Origin: Pyrinomonas methylaliphatogenes
GTDB taxonomy: Bacteria > Acidobacteriota > Blastocatellia > Pyrinomonadales > Pyrinomonadaceae
DNA length: 64,000 nt
NCBI RefSeq assembly: GCF_000820845.2
Contig: NZ_CBXV010000004.1
Coordinates: 496,001-560,000 of the forward strand
Reading direction: 5' to 3'
A program made the position numbers and the translations under genes. Numbering within the stretch: the first letter of the stretch is position 1; every line of letters begins with the position of its first letter. A model generated the notes under the pieces. The model had not been told where the DNA came from. It worked only from the letters and a program-made list of their open reading frames with translations, and searched no databases. Shown one piece after another: positions 45,493 through 56,200 of the stretch.

Positions 45493-46107
45493 ATGGCGAG
45501 AGGTTGGATCGTTTCAGTTCTGTTTTTGCCGATCGTGATGAGCGGGTGTATAACGGCAGTTCGCGGACCTGCCGTCAGCGTTTCGCCCACGATCACGCCG
45601 GATGCGATCTATGTCGCCGATTCGAGCGGGCGCATACATTCTTTCGGCACAGATGGCCGCGAAGCGTGGGTTTACCCATTGGCCGATGAGTTGGCTCGCT
45701 CCTACGGGCGGAGTTCGCGTGATTTTCAGGTACAGTCATTGGTCGCCGAAGGCGATAAGCTTTACGGCCTCGCTGTGCAGTTGACCGGCGGACATGCCGG
45801 TGAGGTCTATCTCTTCGCGCTCGATGGCGCGCGCCTCGCATGGCGACAGGTCGTGCCGACGCCAACTCGACAGGGGAGAGCTTTGGCTATCGGCGCGCGA
45901 GCGCTTTTCATGGCGGGTGATGATGGCACCCTATACGCTTTTTCGCTCGCGGACGGTCGTTTGCTCTGGCAGCATCAGACGAGCGGTGGACCGCTCGGGC
46001 CACCGTTGGTTGGCGCTGACGGGAACGTTTACGTGGTTGGCGCAGGCAATCGCTTGCACGCCATCGCACCCGACGGACGGGAATTGTGGCGTGTTGAGGT
46101 GCGTTAG
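45493..46107 (+). CDS. PQQ/BamB-like beta-propeller lipoprotein
   Basis: The 204-residue protein begins with a lipoprotein signal ending in the lipobox VMSGC near residue 19. Repeated PQQ-type blades follow (IYVADSSGRIHSFGTDGREAW, then LFMAGDDGTLYAFSLADGRLLWQ, then NVYVVGAGNRLHAIAPDGRELW), enough for a partial propeller of three to four blades. It should sit on the inner or outer membrane facing the periplasm. It is much shorter than BamB (about 390), so it is not BamB itself. No strong ribosome site is seen. Confidence 0.72.
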   Translation: MARGWIVSVLFLPIVMSGCITAVRGPAVSVSPTITPDAIYVADSSGRIHSFGTDGREAWVYPLADELARSYGRSSRDFQVQSLVAEGDKLYGLAVQLTGGHAGEVYLFALDGARLAWRQVVPTPTRQGRALAIGARALFMAGDDGTLYAFSLADGRLLWQHQTSGGPLGPPLVGADGNVYVVGAGNRLHAIAPDGRELWRVEVR

Positions 46108-46185
46108 AAGCACGTTTTGATCTCAGCGGTTGCTTTCGCTAAAATCCCTAGCCTGAGCGAACAAGGAGCTGCGAGGAGGGGGAAC

Positions 46186-48707
46186 GTGCGCCCGTATCCC
46201 GGTAGCGCGGCGCGTGTAAAGGCCGCGCGTGAAGGCGAGCTAGGGGGGGACAGCTCTTCGTCTATGACCTGGCAGAGCAGGACTTAGGAGCGGGTTCCAG
46301 TCTCGGCAACGACAAGTGTTGGGTCACTTCGAAAGCCACCGGAGCAATCGAACAGCTCTTCAGCCTTGATGCTGGTCGTGCCATCGCTGGCGCCGTGAAC
46401 ATTAGGTACAGCACGGCGCAACACGGTGTGTCTTACCGCGCAGCGGCAGCGAGGGGCGATGAAACGCTCCGTTTCTGCCGCCCGGAAGCGCGCGTGCAGC
46501 TCGAAGAGAGCCGGCATGGTCGATTCCGGTTGCATCCCGCCTATCAGAAAAGGAGCTTTGAATTGGTCGGCGGGTTGGAGGTCAGCGAAACGCTCTTCGT
46601 CCCGCACACGGCGCGGGTAGACCCGGCGGTTGTCTACCAATCGATCACGCTGCGGAATCAGGCGGCGCGGCGACGTGCGGTGCGCATTTACGCCTACGCC
46701 AATCTTCGCGGCGAGGCGGCGAACGATGTCGTGGGTCGATTCGACGAATCGCTCGGCGCGTTGTTCGCTTGGAACGAGAGCGTGTCCGATTGGGTGCGCG
46801 TTTTCGGCTTCAGCTCGCCCGCCACGGCGTACATGACAACGCACGATGTGAGCCGCGCTTACGATCCGGTGAACGTGTTGCCGTTGACCAACGACGTTTC
46901 GGCGCGCGGTTCCATCTTCGGCATCGTTCAGGTTAATCTTGAACTCGCTCCGGGCGAGGAGGCGGAGCTGGCTGTCATCCTCGCCTTTTCGCCCGCAGGC
47001 GAGGGGGCGGCGCGCGAGACGTTCGCTGCGGCGCGCGATTTCCGTCGCGCCTTTCAGGAGACAGTCGAGCATTACCGCGCGAAGCTGGCGACTTCGCAGC
47101 TTGCGACGCCGGATCCGATCATCACGCAGGGTGTGCAATGGGCTAAAGCAAACATGTTGCGCGTAATGGGCGATTACCCGGTGGCGCGCGCCTTCACCAA
47201 CGAACCGGGCGTTTCGTCGAACGTCGTCATCCGCGATCTCGCTTGGTTCGTCTATGGTTGCGATTGGTTGGACCAGTCAGCCAGCCGGGAGATGTTGCGC
47301 GTCGCCGCGCGTATGCGCTACCCGACGGGCAAGCTCGCCGAATTCTTCAACGCGCTCGACGGTCGGATCGAAGATTACGGACTGAACATCAACGATGATA
47401 CGCCGCTTTTCATCCTCGCCGTCGGCCATCACTACCAAGCGACCGGCGAGGCAGATTTTCTGCAAGAGACTTTCCCGGCAGTCGAGGCGGCAGCGCGCTA
47501 TATCCTGTCGCAGCGCGATGAACGCGGGCTGGTCTTCTGCACGGCGCATGGCGAAAACGTTTGGGGGATCGCCTCATGGCGCAACGTCATCCCGGATTAT
47601 TCAATCAACGGTGCGGTGACGGAAATCAACTCGCTCTGCTACGGCGCGTTGCGCGAAGCGGCCCAGCTAGCGCGTGCCAGCGGGCACGACGAGCTAGGCA
47701 GGGAGTTCGACCAGCAAGCGGAGCGGTTGAAAGCGGCCATCAACGAGCATCTTCTCAACCCCGACAACGGCATCTACTACCTCAACATCGACGTTGATGG
47801 AAATCGTCATACGGATGTCACAAGCGATGAGGTCTTCCCGGTGATGTTCAAAGTGGCTCCCGAAGAGGTCGCTTTTCGGATCATCTCACGCTTGAACGGC
47901 AGCGATTTTTGGACCGAAGCCGGGTTGCGCACCGTCTCGCGACAGAGCCCATATTACGATCCATCGAAGCACGTCGGACTGCTCGGCGGCGTCTGGCCGG
48001 GCGTGGTCTTCTGGTATGCGTTTGCCGCCGCGAAATACCACCCAGAGGCGATGGTGCGTGGGTTGCACGATGGCTATCGCGCGTATCTGGCTGATCCACG
48101 CAAGAACAACACCGTGCCGGGTCAGTTTAGCGAGTGGTTCGACGGCGAAAGCCTCGTCAACCGCGGGATGCGTTTGTCTCCGTGGGAACCGCCGCGATAC
48201 CTCTGGGCCGCGATCGAAGGACTGGCGGGCGTCAACATTGAAGGCGAGCGGTTACGCATCGAGCCGCGCTTGCCGCCCGATTGGAAGTGGTTGGTGTTGC
48301 GCCGTCTCCCTTATCGCGGGCGCACGATCAGCTTCGTCGCCGTGCGCGAAGACGGCGCGCTGCACATCTACGCGACCGATCTGCTCGACTCGCCGCATGC
48401 CGTGACCGCGTGCGGCGAAGATGTTTCCGAAAGGGTCGGAGTCTGGAGCGATCAAGCGTCGGTGGCGGCTTTCGCTTGTGATGAGGAGCTATGCTTGTTC
48501 ATCGGCAACAGTGCAGCGCAGACGTTGATCGTCCCGTTCGACCTCGATGATCTCATCGATGGCGAGCGCGTTTATAAATTGCGCGTCTATAACAGCGAAT
48601 ACAGTGGATGGGTCGAAGGCGGAGAGAACCGGGGCGAAGATCTCCGCGTACTCGCGGTTTCGATTGAACCGCACGGTTTCTTCATCGTCCATTTTCGACA
48701 AAGATGA
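46186..48707 (+). pseudogene. Six-hairpin glycosidase, copy 2, with a one-base frameshift
   Basis: This paralogue of the glycosidase at 12865-15396 aligns along its whole length. The natural start is the GTG at 46186, behind GAGGAGGGG at 46173-46182. The frame is lost at a G7 run (46243-46249): the first 21 codons match copy 1 (SAARVKAAREGE), and from CAG at 46251 the other frame matches again (LFVYDLAEQDLGAGSSLGND). One more G would restore an 840-residue protein. As it stands, translation from the GTG meets a stop about 40 bases later; otherwise only an internal ATG (46395) is available. All catalytic-region motifs are kept, so the loss is recent, a sequencing slip, or programmed. Confidence 0.8.
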
Positions 48708-48843
48708 GGCAGATCAAAGACCGCCGACTCAAGCCGGAGGTGTTCAGCCGAATGAGGGTGTCGCGAAGAAGCGGCGGCGGACGCCGCTGCGCGGCTGCTA
48801 CATCATCCAGCTCCGACGGGAACGAAGAGCAGGAGGGGAGCAA

Positions 48844-49626
48844 ATGAGATTGAAGGATCGGATCGCATTGATCACCGGGGCTTCCAGCGGAATCGGACGC
48901 GCCATCGCGCTGCGCTTCGCCGGGGAAGGCGCCCATATCGTCATCAACCATTTTGGGCAGCAAGCGCAGGCGAAGAATGTCTGTGAAAGGATCGCGGCGC
49001 ACGGGGTGCGCGCGCTCAACATCGAAGCTGATGTGTCACAAGTGGCAGAGGTCGGCCGCATGGTTGATGCGGCCGTCAACCACTTCGGACGCATCGATAT
49101 CTGCGTCAACAATGCTGGCGTGCAACGTGAGGTCCCTTTCCTCGAAGTGACGGAGGATGACTGGGAGTTGATGACCAAGGTCGATCTCAAAGGCGCATTC
49201 TTCGTCGCGCAAGCCTGTGCGCGCGACATGGTAAAACGGCGGCGTGGAAAGATCATCAACATCTCATCGGTCCATCAGGAGATCGCGAAACCGCGTTTCG
49301 CGCCCTACTGCGCGGCCAAGGGCGGACTCGGCATGTTGACGAAAACGCTGGCGATGGAGCTGGCCGAGTACAAGATCAACGTCAACGGGATCGCTCCCGG
49401 CGCGATCGCGACACCGATGAACGAGGACGTATTGGAAGACCCTGAGGCCAAAGCCTCCGTTTGCCGTGAGATCCCGTGGGGCCGATTCGGTCGTCCGGCA
49501 GAAGTCGCCGCGTTGGCGGCGTGGTTGGCTTCGGATGAAGCCGATTACGTCACGGGCGCGACCTATTTCATCGACGGCGGACTGACCCAACAGGTGGTTG
49601 AGTACCGGTCGCCGCATGGCGGTTGA
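48844..49626 (+). CDS. Glucose 1-dehydrogenase-like short-chain dehydrogenase, copy 2
   Basis: This 260-residue SDR is the paralogue of the one at 15416-16198, with all motifs intact: TGASSGIG at 11-18, NNAG, ISSVH, YCAAK. The ATG at 48844 follows AGGAGGGG; the frame is open upstream but unsupported. The spacer from the glycosidase is 136 bp, versus 19 bp in copy 1. The first ~270 bp differ from copy 1 at roughly one base in four to five, but the remaining ~510 bp are nearly identical, with a run of more than 100 bp lacking differences. This points to gene conversion. Confidence 0.85.
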   Translation: MRLKDRIALITGASSGIGRAIALRFAGEGAHIVINHFGQQAQAKNVCERIAAHGVRALNIEADVSQVAEVGRMVDAAVNHFGRIDICVNNAGVQREVPFLEVTEDDWELMTKVDLKGAFFVAQACARDMVKRRRGKIINISSVHQEIAKPRFAPYCAAKGGLGMLTKTLAMELAEYKINVNGIAPGAIATPMNEDVLEDPEAKASVCREIPWGRFGRPAEVAALAAWLASDEADYVTGATYFIDGGLTQQVVEYRSPHGG

Positions 49627-50297
49627 GGATTGCCGGATTGTTGAAACAAGCAGACAGGTGCAGCGAAGTTTGTCGAACAACGTCCCCTGTCGAAAACCGA
49701 CTTCCGCCACCAGCGTCGCTTATCACGCTCATTAATCTGGTGGCCGGACGCGAAAGAAATATCGTCGTCACGGCCAGCGCACGCCGCGTCGCTTTGCTAA
49801 GCGAATAAGATCGACCTCGCTGCCGGAGCCTGCTTGGCTACCATTAGCAAGCTGCGAAAAAAAGACCTTGACAAGGGATGATCGCAAGTCGTGTTGTTTG
49901 CTCGTCCCACCTTTCGATTCAGGAGAGAAAGGCTCCTCGCCACGGTGGCGCACGTCGTACTCTCTCGAAGTCGACGATGATGATCGGTCGCAGGGGAGCC
50001 GTTGGCTCACGGCATGCTCGTCGAGCTAGTCCTTCGTGGTGACCGTCTAGCTCCACCGGCGACGAAATCCACCCGTGAATCGGGAGGCGAGCACTGAGGT
50101 TGTTTTTGATTTTGCGAGCGCGAACCGTTGGGCGGTTCGGTGTTCGGTTCATCCAAGTTCATCAAAGGCTTGCTTCGCGACCCCGACCGAGACGATCCCT
50201 CGACGCGAAGAGCACACTCGAAGAGCACAGTGGCTGACCGGATAACTCCGGTTCGATGCTGATTTAATCTCTCTGTTCCATCTAGGAGGAGATGGTC
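49627..50297. other. Intergenic region of ~670 bp before the RHS gene
   Basis: No gene is supported here. The minus-strand frame that extends into the RHS gene is a shadow. A short doubled CGAAGAGCACA stands near 50205-50230. The region probably holds the RHS promoter, followed by AGGAGGAG at 50284-50291. Confidence 0.45.
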
Positions 50298-53200
50298 ATG
50301 ACGCACTCGCCGCGCGTGGTCCATCGTTCGGTCATTGAATTCGGCAAGCGATTCCTCAGTATCGCGCTTGTCTGCATGCTGCCCGTTGCGCAGGCTCCGG
50401 CGGCACCCAAGATGCTCCACATGCAGGCTACCGTGTGGTGGGCCGATGTCGTCTTTTGGCTGCGCGCTGTCGAGGCTGGCAACCGCGCTAAACCCCGGGC
50501 TGAGTTGCGCCAAGAGCAACAGAGCGAACGGGCGGCGCGGCTTGCGCGGTTGGAGATCTTGCCGGGCACGGCGACGGTGGTCGCGGGCAGTCGCGTCGTC
50601 TTCACGGCCATCGGGCGAGACCGACAAGGCAATCCCATCGGCGGACTGGAGGTTGTCTGGTGGTGTCGCGAGGTCGAAGGCGACAAGCAATGGCGGTTGA
50701 TCGGCGGAGCGTTCGATGCTCGCGTCGCTGGCAGTTACACGGTCACGGCCGAAAGCGGCGGTCTGGTAGCGCAGGCGAGCGTGACGGTGACTGGCGAAAA
50801 CGGGCAAACGAGCGGCGGCGCGCGCCGTCGCGCTTTGCGCGCGCGTGCGAGTCGGCGCGTATCGTCGAAAGATGGTCCAGCGGCACGCTCTTCAGCCGAA
50901 GGCGCCGAGCGTGCCGGGTCGCCCGACGGCAGCGGCGTGGAGCAGGCGCTTATGCGTCCGCCGGACGATTCCGGTTGGGGTGAAGACAACTACTGGGCGG
51001 CGGATGATCCGGTGAATCGCGTCGGTGATCCACCCGGTTATCCGCAAGACGACGGTGCCGGCAGCGGCAACTTTCAACTGGCAGCGCCCGTGGTGAGCCT
51101 GCCGGGGCGTGGCCTGTCGGTCGCGCTGACGCTCGCCTACAACTCGCGCGTTTGGACCAAAGCCGGAAACGAGATCAGTTTCGATGCCGACCGCGGATGG
51201 CCCGCGCCCGGTTGGGCTTTGGGGTTCGGCAAGGTCGTCGGCATGGGGCTGGGTGGTTCGATGATCATCGAGCCGGACGGGACGCGCCGCGCTTTCACAG
51301 GAAGCGTGACCAACTACGGCAACGGCACGGTCTACTTCACTGGACACACCACCGACGGTAGTCTGATCGATTACCAGACCCATTCGTACAACGGCGTCAT
51401 CAGTTGGGCACAAGCGAAGCTGCCGAATGGGACTGTGGTCAATTACGGCGCGGCGGGCGATGGAGCGGTCTATCCGACTCAGATCATCGACGCGAGCGGC
51501 AACTACATCACGGTCGCCTATGTCGACAACCGCGGACCGCGAATTCAAGCCGTCACCGATACGCTCGGGCGCGTGATCGAGTTCCACTACGACGCCAACG
51601 GTCTGTTGACGGCGGTCACCGGGCCGGGACTCGGCGGCGCGCAGCGCACGCTTGTGCGTTTGCACTATCGGCCGCTCGCGTTGAACTACGGTTTCACTGG
51701 GCTCAACGTTCACGTTCGCGCTTCTACAGTGTGGGTCTTAGATGCAATCTACTATCCGGCAACTCAGACGGGCTACTGGTTCGGCGACGCGGAGTCGTAT
51801 TCATCTTACGGGATGTTGGCCAAGGTCGAAGAGCACCGGGCGATGAACTTCACGGCTGCCTCGTTGACCGAGCAGGGCACAGTCGAACCAGGCCTGATGA
51901 CGCGCCGACAAGTGTACAACTACACGCTCGGACCAGACTACAGTTTAACGGACGCGCCGACCTACACGACGCTCACCGAAAGTTGGGCCAGCATGGACAC
52001 TGATCCGGCCGTCACGCAGTACGCCATCTACCAGAACGCATCTCCGCGGCGAGTGGAGATCACGCGCCCGGACGGAACCAAAAGTATTCAATACTCGTTC
52101 AACGCCCCCAATCAGTACAACGACGGGTTGCTCTATCAAGACGAGTTGCGCGACGCGAGCAACAACCTGCTCATGCGCAGCGCGGTCACATGGGAGCGCG
52201 GCGCTTACGATTCGCCGCGCCCGGCGCGCATTGAGATCACGGATGAGCGCGGGCAGATGACGGCGACCGAATTCAGCTACGGTCCGGCCTACAACCAAGT
52301 GACGGAGACGCGCGAGTACGACTACGGCGGGGCGAGTCTCCGGCGTGCAACGCGCACCGAATACGAGACGAGTGCGAACTACACTAACCGGCACATCTTC
52401 AACCTCGCGCGCGTGGTGGAGACTTACGCGGGCGACGGTACGACGCGGCTTTCGCGCGTCGAATACGTTTACGATTCGGCGACGCTGCAAGATGCCCCCG
52501 GCGTGGTGCAGCACCTGCCGTCGCACAACCCGTACGCGCCGCCTGTGGAACTATGCCAGTGGCAAGACGATCCGAACGATCCAGATTACCAGAACCCGGG
52601 ATGCGTCGCTTGGGATCCGCGTTGCGATGGCTACGTCGATCAGATCTATGTGTGCGACACATATCCACAGTACGATCCGAGCACGGCCTATCGCGGCAAC
52701 GTCACGCAGATCAAGAAGTACGTTGATGCCGCCAACTTAGCTGATCCGATCACCGAAACGCGCCGCTACGACATCGCGGGCAATCTAGTCGCCGCTTCGA
52801 CCAGTTGTTGTGAGCAGACTTCGTGGAACTACACCGTCGATACGCAGTACGCTTATCCGCAAGGGCAAACGCGCGGCGCGGCCGATGCTTCCGGCCCGCG
52901 GGTGACGACCAGCACCGTCTACGATTTCAGCACCGGCCTAGTGCTTTCGACGACGGACGCCAATGGTCGGACCAGTCAGACCGTTTACGATGCGAATACG
53001 CTGCGACCGCAGATGGTCTACGCGCCGACCGGAGCCTACACCGCTTACGCCTATGATGATGTGGCGATGGTCGTCAGTGAGACGACGCGCACCGCCGACG
53101 GCGCGATCGCGAGTCAGAGCGTACGGCGGTTGAGCGGGCTGGGCCAGATCAAGCGCGAAGAAGCGCTGGCGCCGGGCGGCGCGTGGGATGTGGTCGAGTC

Positions 53201-56200
53201 GCAGTACGACGAGCTGGGCCGACTCTGGCGCCAGACGCGTCCGTATCGGGCTGGGCAAGAACAGCCGCAGTGGAGCGAGACCGTCTACGATACGCTGGGG
53301 CGCGTCGTCCTCGTGCGCATGCCCGATGGGAGCGAGGCGCGCGTCTTCTACAACGAGAGTCAGCGACCTGACGTGGCCAGCAACGAGCCGGGGCAGACCG
53401 AACGCCATGTGGATGCATGGGGGCGACAACGGTGGTTAAGATCGGATGCGGACGGACGTTTGGTCGAAGTCGTCGAACCCAATCCGCAAGGTGATGGATC
53501 AGTCTGGTCCGGCGGTTTGGCGACGCGCTACGTCTACGATCCGCTCGGCAATCTGGTGGAAGTGGTTCAAGGGGCGCAGCGGCGGCGCTTCCGCTACGAC
53601 TCTCTAGGCCGACTGACACATCAGAAGCTGGCCGAACAAACGGCGACATTGAACGACGCTGGGCAGTATGTCGGAAATGGTAGCTGGGGTGAAGTCTTCG
53701 CCTACGACGAGCGCTCGAATTTGATCTGGCGCGTCGACGCCCGCGGCGTGCGCACCGTCTTCAACTACAACGGCGATCCGCTCAACCGGTTGCAATCGGT
53801 CACGTACGACACGAGCGGCGCCGGACAGCCGGTGGCGCCCGCCGCCACGGTGCGTTACGAATACATGACCACCGGTGACCTGACGCGCGTTCGGCGCGTA
53901 GTGGCCGAAGGCGTGAGCACCGAGGAGTACGAGTACGACGGCGAGGGTCGAGTTAGCCGCCAGCGCGTGATCTTGGCCACGCGCCCGAACCACCCGCTCG
54001 AGACCGACTACCTTTACGACACGCTGGACCGCGTGACGGACGTGCGTTATCCGGCGCAATACGGCCTGGGTACGGCACCGCGCAAGGTGGTCCACCACGA
54101 TTACGATGTTGCGAGTCGGTTGAGCAGTTTGAAGGTCGATGGCACGCCTTTCGCTTCGAACCTGCAGTACAACGCCGCGAGTCAGACCACCTCGCTAACG
54201 GTCGGCAGCGGCGCCGGTCAGTCGGTCGAAAACTACTCGTACGATCCGGCGACCGGACTCCTCGTCAACCAGCAGGTCCTGCGCGGTGGCACACGGCTGC
54301 TCGATCTCAGCTACGACTACGTGCGTCCGGGGACGACGGGTGGGCGGACCGGGCAGCTGACGCGGCTCATCAACAATCTGGATCGCAACAAAGACAAGAC
54401 GTATGAGTACGACATGCTGGGACGTTTGATGCGCGTGACGAGCGGCAACAACCGATGGTGGCAGCAATACAGTTACGACCGCTACGGCAACCGCACGCGC
54501 GTCGATGTCGGCGGGCAACTGGCGCTCGGCGCGGTGGAAGGCGCCGGTCAGCAGTCAGTCGGCGCAGCGAGCGACAAAGGGAAAGACGCCAGCGGCGCGC
54601 GGCTGATCGCCATGCCCAAGGTGGAATTGCCGACCGAGTTGCTTGCGTGGCGCTTGAATCCGCTCGAAGGATTGGATCCGTGGCGCGTCGTGAGCGACGC
54701 GCCCTTTTCGCCCTTTGCCGGCTTGTGGCAAGCGACGGGGACCGCCCAGCGCGTGGAGATAAGACCCGGCAACATCACATTGCGCGTGGGCGAACGGGTC
54801 CGTTTTCAAGCCACGGCGCATGATGCACTGGGGCGCGCAGTGCAGACGGGCCGCCTCGTCTGGCGTGCTTTCGATCTCGGCACGGGGCGTCCGGTGGTGA
54901 TGCCGCCGACGGGCGAGTTCACAGCGCGGAGGGTGGGACGCTACCGTCTCTTCGCCAAACATCAAGCCGGGCCGCGCGCCCACGCCGTCTGGAGCAGCGT
55001 GACGGTGACGGTGATCGAAGCGCGCGCCGGAGCGAACACAACAAAGACGAGCCAAGCGACGGGCGACGCAGCGCCACGTGAGCCGAACGCCGCGACGACA
55101 GTAGAACCAACGCGGCCCAATTGCCCGCCGGAAGATCCGTGCTATCCGACGTGCGATTGCGGCGGGTGGAACGAGCCGCCGGTGGCAGTGCCGGGCGGTC
55201 CATACGGCGGCATGGCCGGGCAAGCGATCCAGTTCGACGGCTCGGGCTCGTACGATCCGGACGGCTGGATCACCGACTACTGGTGGGATTTCGGCGATGG
55301 CAACACAGGCAGCGGCCCCACCGTGCCGCACAGCTACGCGCAGGCCGGAACCTACACCGTGCAGTTGACGGTGCGCGATGACAGTGGGCAGATGCGCAGC
55401 GCTACGACAAGCGTCACGGTGAGCGCTCCGCCGCCAGCGCCTTACAACAACGCCGCCTTCGTCACACAATCGGTGCCGACGACGTTGATCACCGGGCAAG
55501 GGACGGCCGTTTCGATCACGATGCGCAACACGGGGACGACGACATGGCGCGCAGCGGATGGATACAAACTAGGTTCGCAGAACCCGCAAGACAACACCAT
55601 CTGGCGCGATGGGCGCGTCATGTTGCCGCACGACGTCGCTCCGGGGCAAGAGGTGACGTTCGAGTTTTCGATCACGGCACCCGCACAGGCTGGGACGTAC
55701 AATTTTCAGTGGCGGATGGTGCGCGAAGGGGTCGAATGGTTCGGCGACTGGACGCCTAACTTAGCCATCACCGTTTCGGAGCCACCACCGCAATACGAGG
55801 GCTGGTTCGATGGGGCTGACTGCGTTCGGCTCACAGGTTGGACCTGGGATCGTGTTCGACCCGGCGTCCGGCAGTCGGTGGATCTATTTGTTGATGGAAA
55901 CTTCCTCGCGCGGGTGGTGGCGGATCAGTACCGTGCGGATCTGGCAACAGCGGGCATCGGCGATGGGCAGTACGGGTGGAGTTACGCCCTGCCTGAGAGC
56001 TTGCGCGACCGTCAAACCCACACGATCGTTGCACGCATCGCCAACAGCGGGTATGAGTTGGGTAGTTCACCTAGACAGGTGCAGTGTGCGCCGTGGCGCG
56101 CAGCCAGCTTCGTCCGGCAGGAAGTCGCCACTGAGATGGTGGTGGGGCAGCAATACAACGTGTCGGTGACGTTGCGCAACAGCGGGAGCGGAGTGTGGCG

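Noticed and set aside
48547-48843. Upstream extension of the second glucose dehydrogenase
   Set aside because: It overlaps the end of the glycosidase copy in another frame; the ATG at 48844 has a strong ribosome site and gives the same length as copy 1.
50007-50807. A 266-codon minus-strand frame over the RHS start
   Set aside because: The RHS gene has a ribosome site, a signal peptide and homology here; the minus frame has none.
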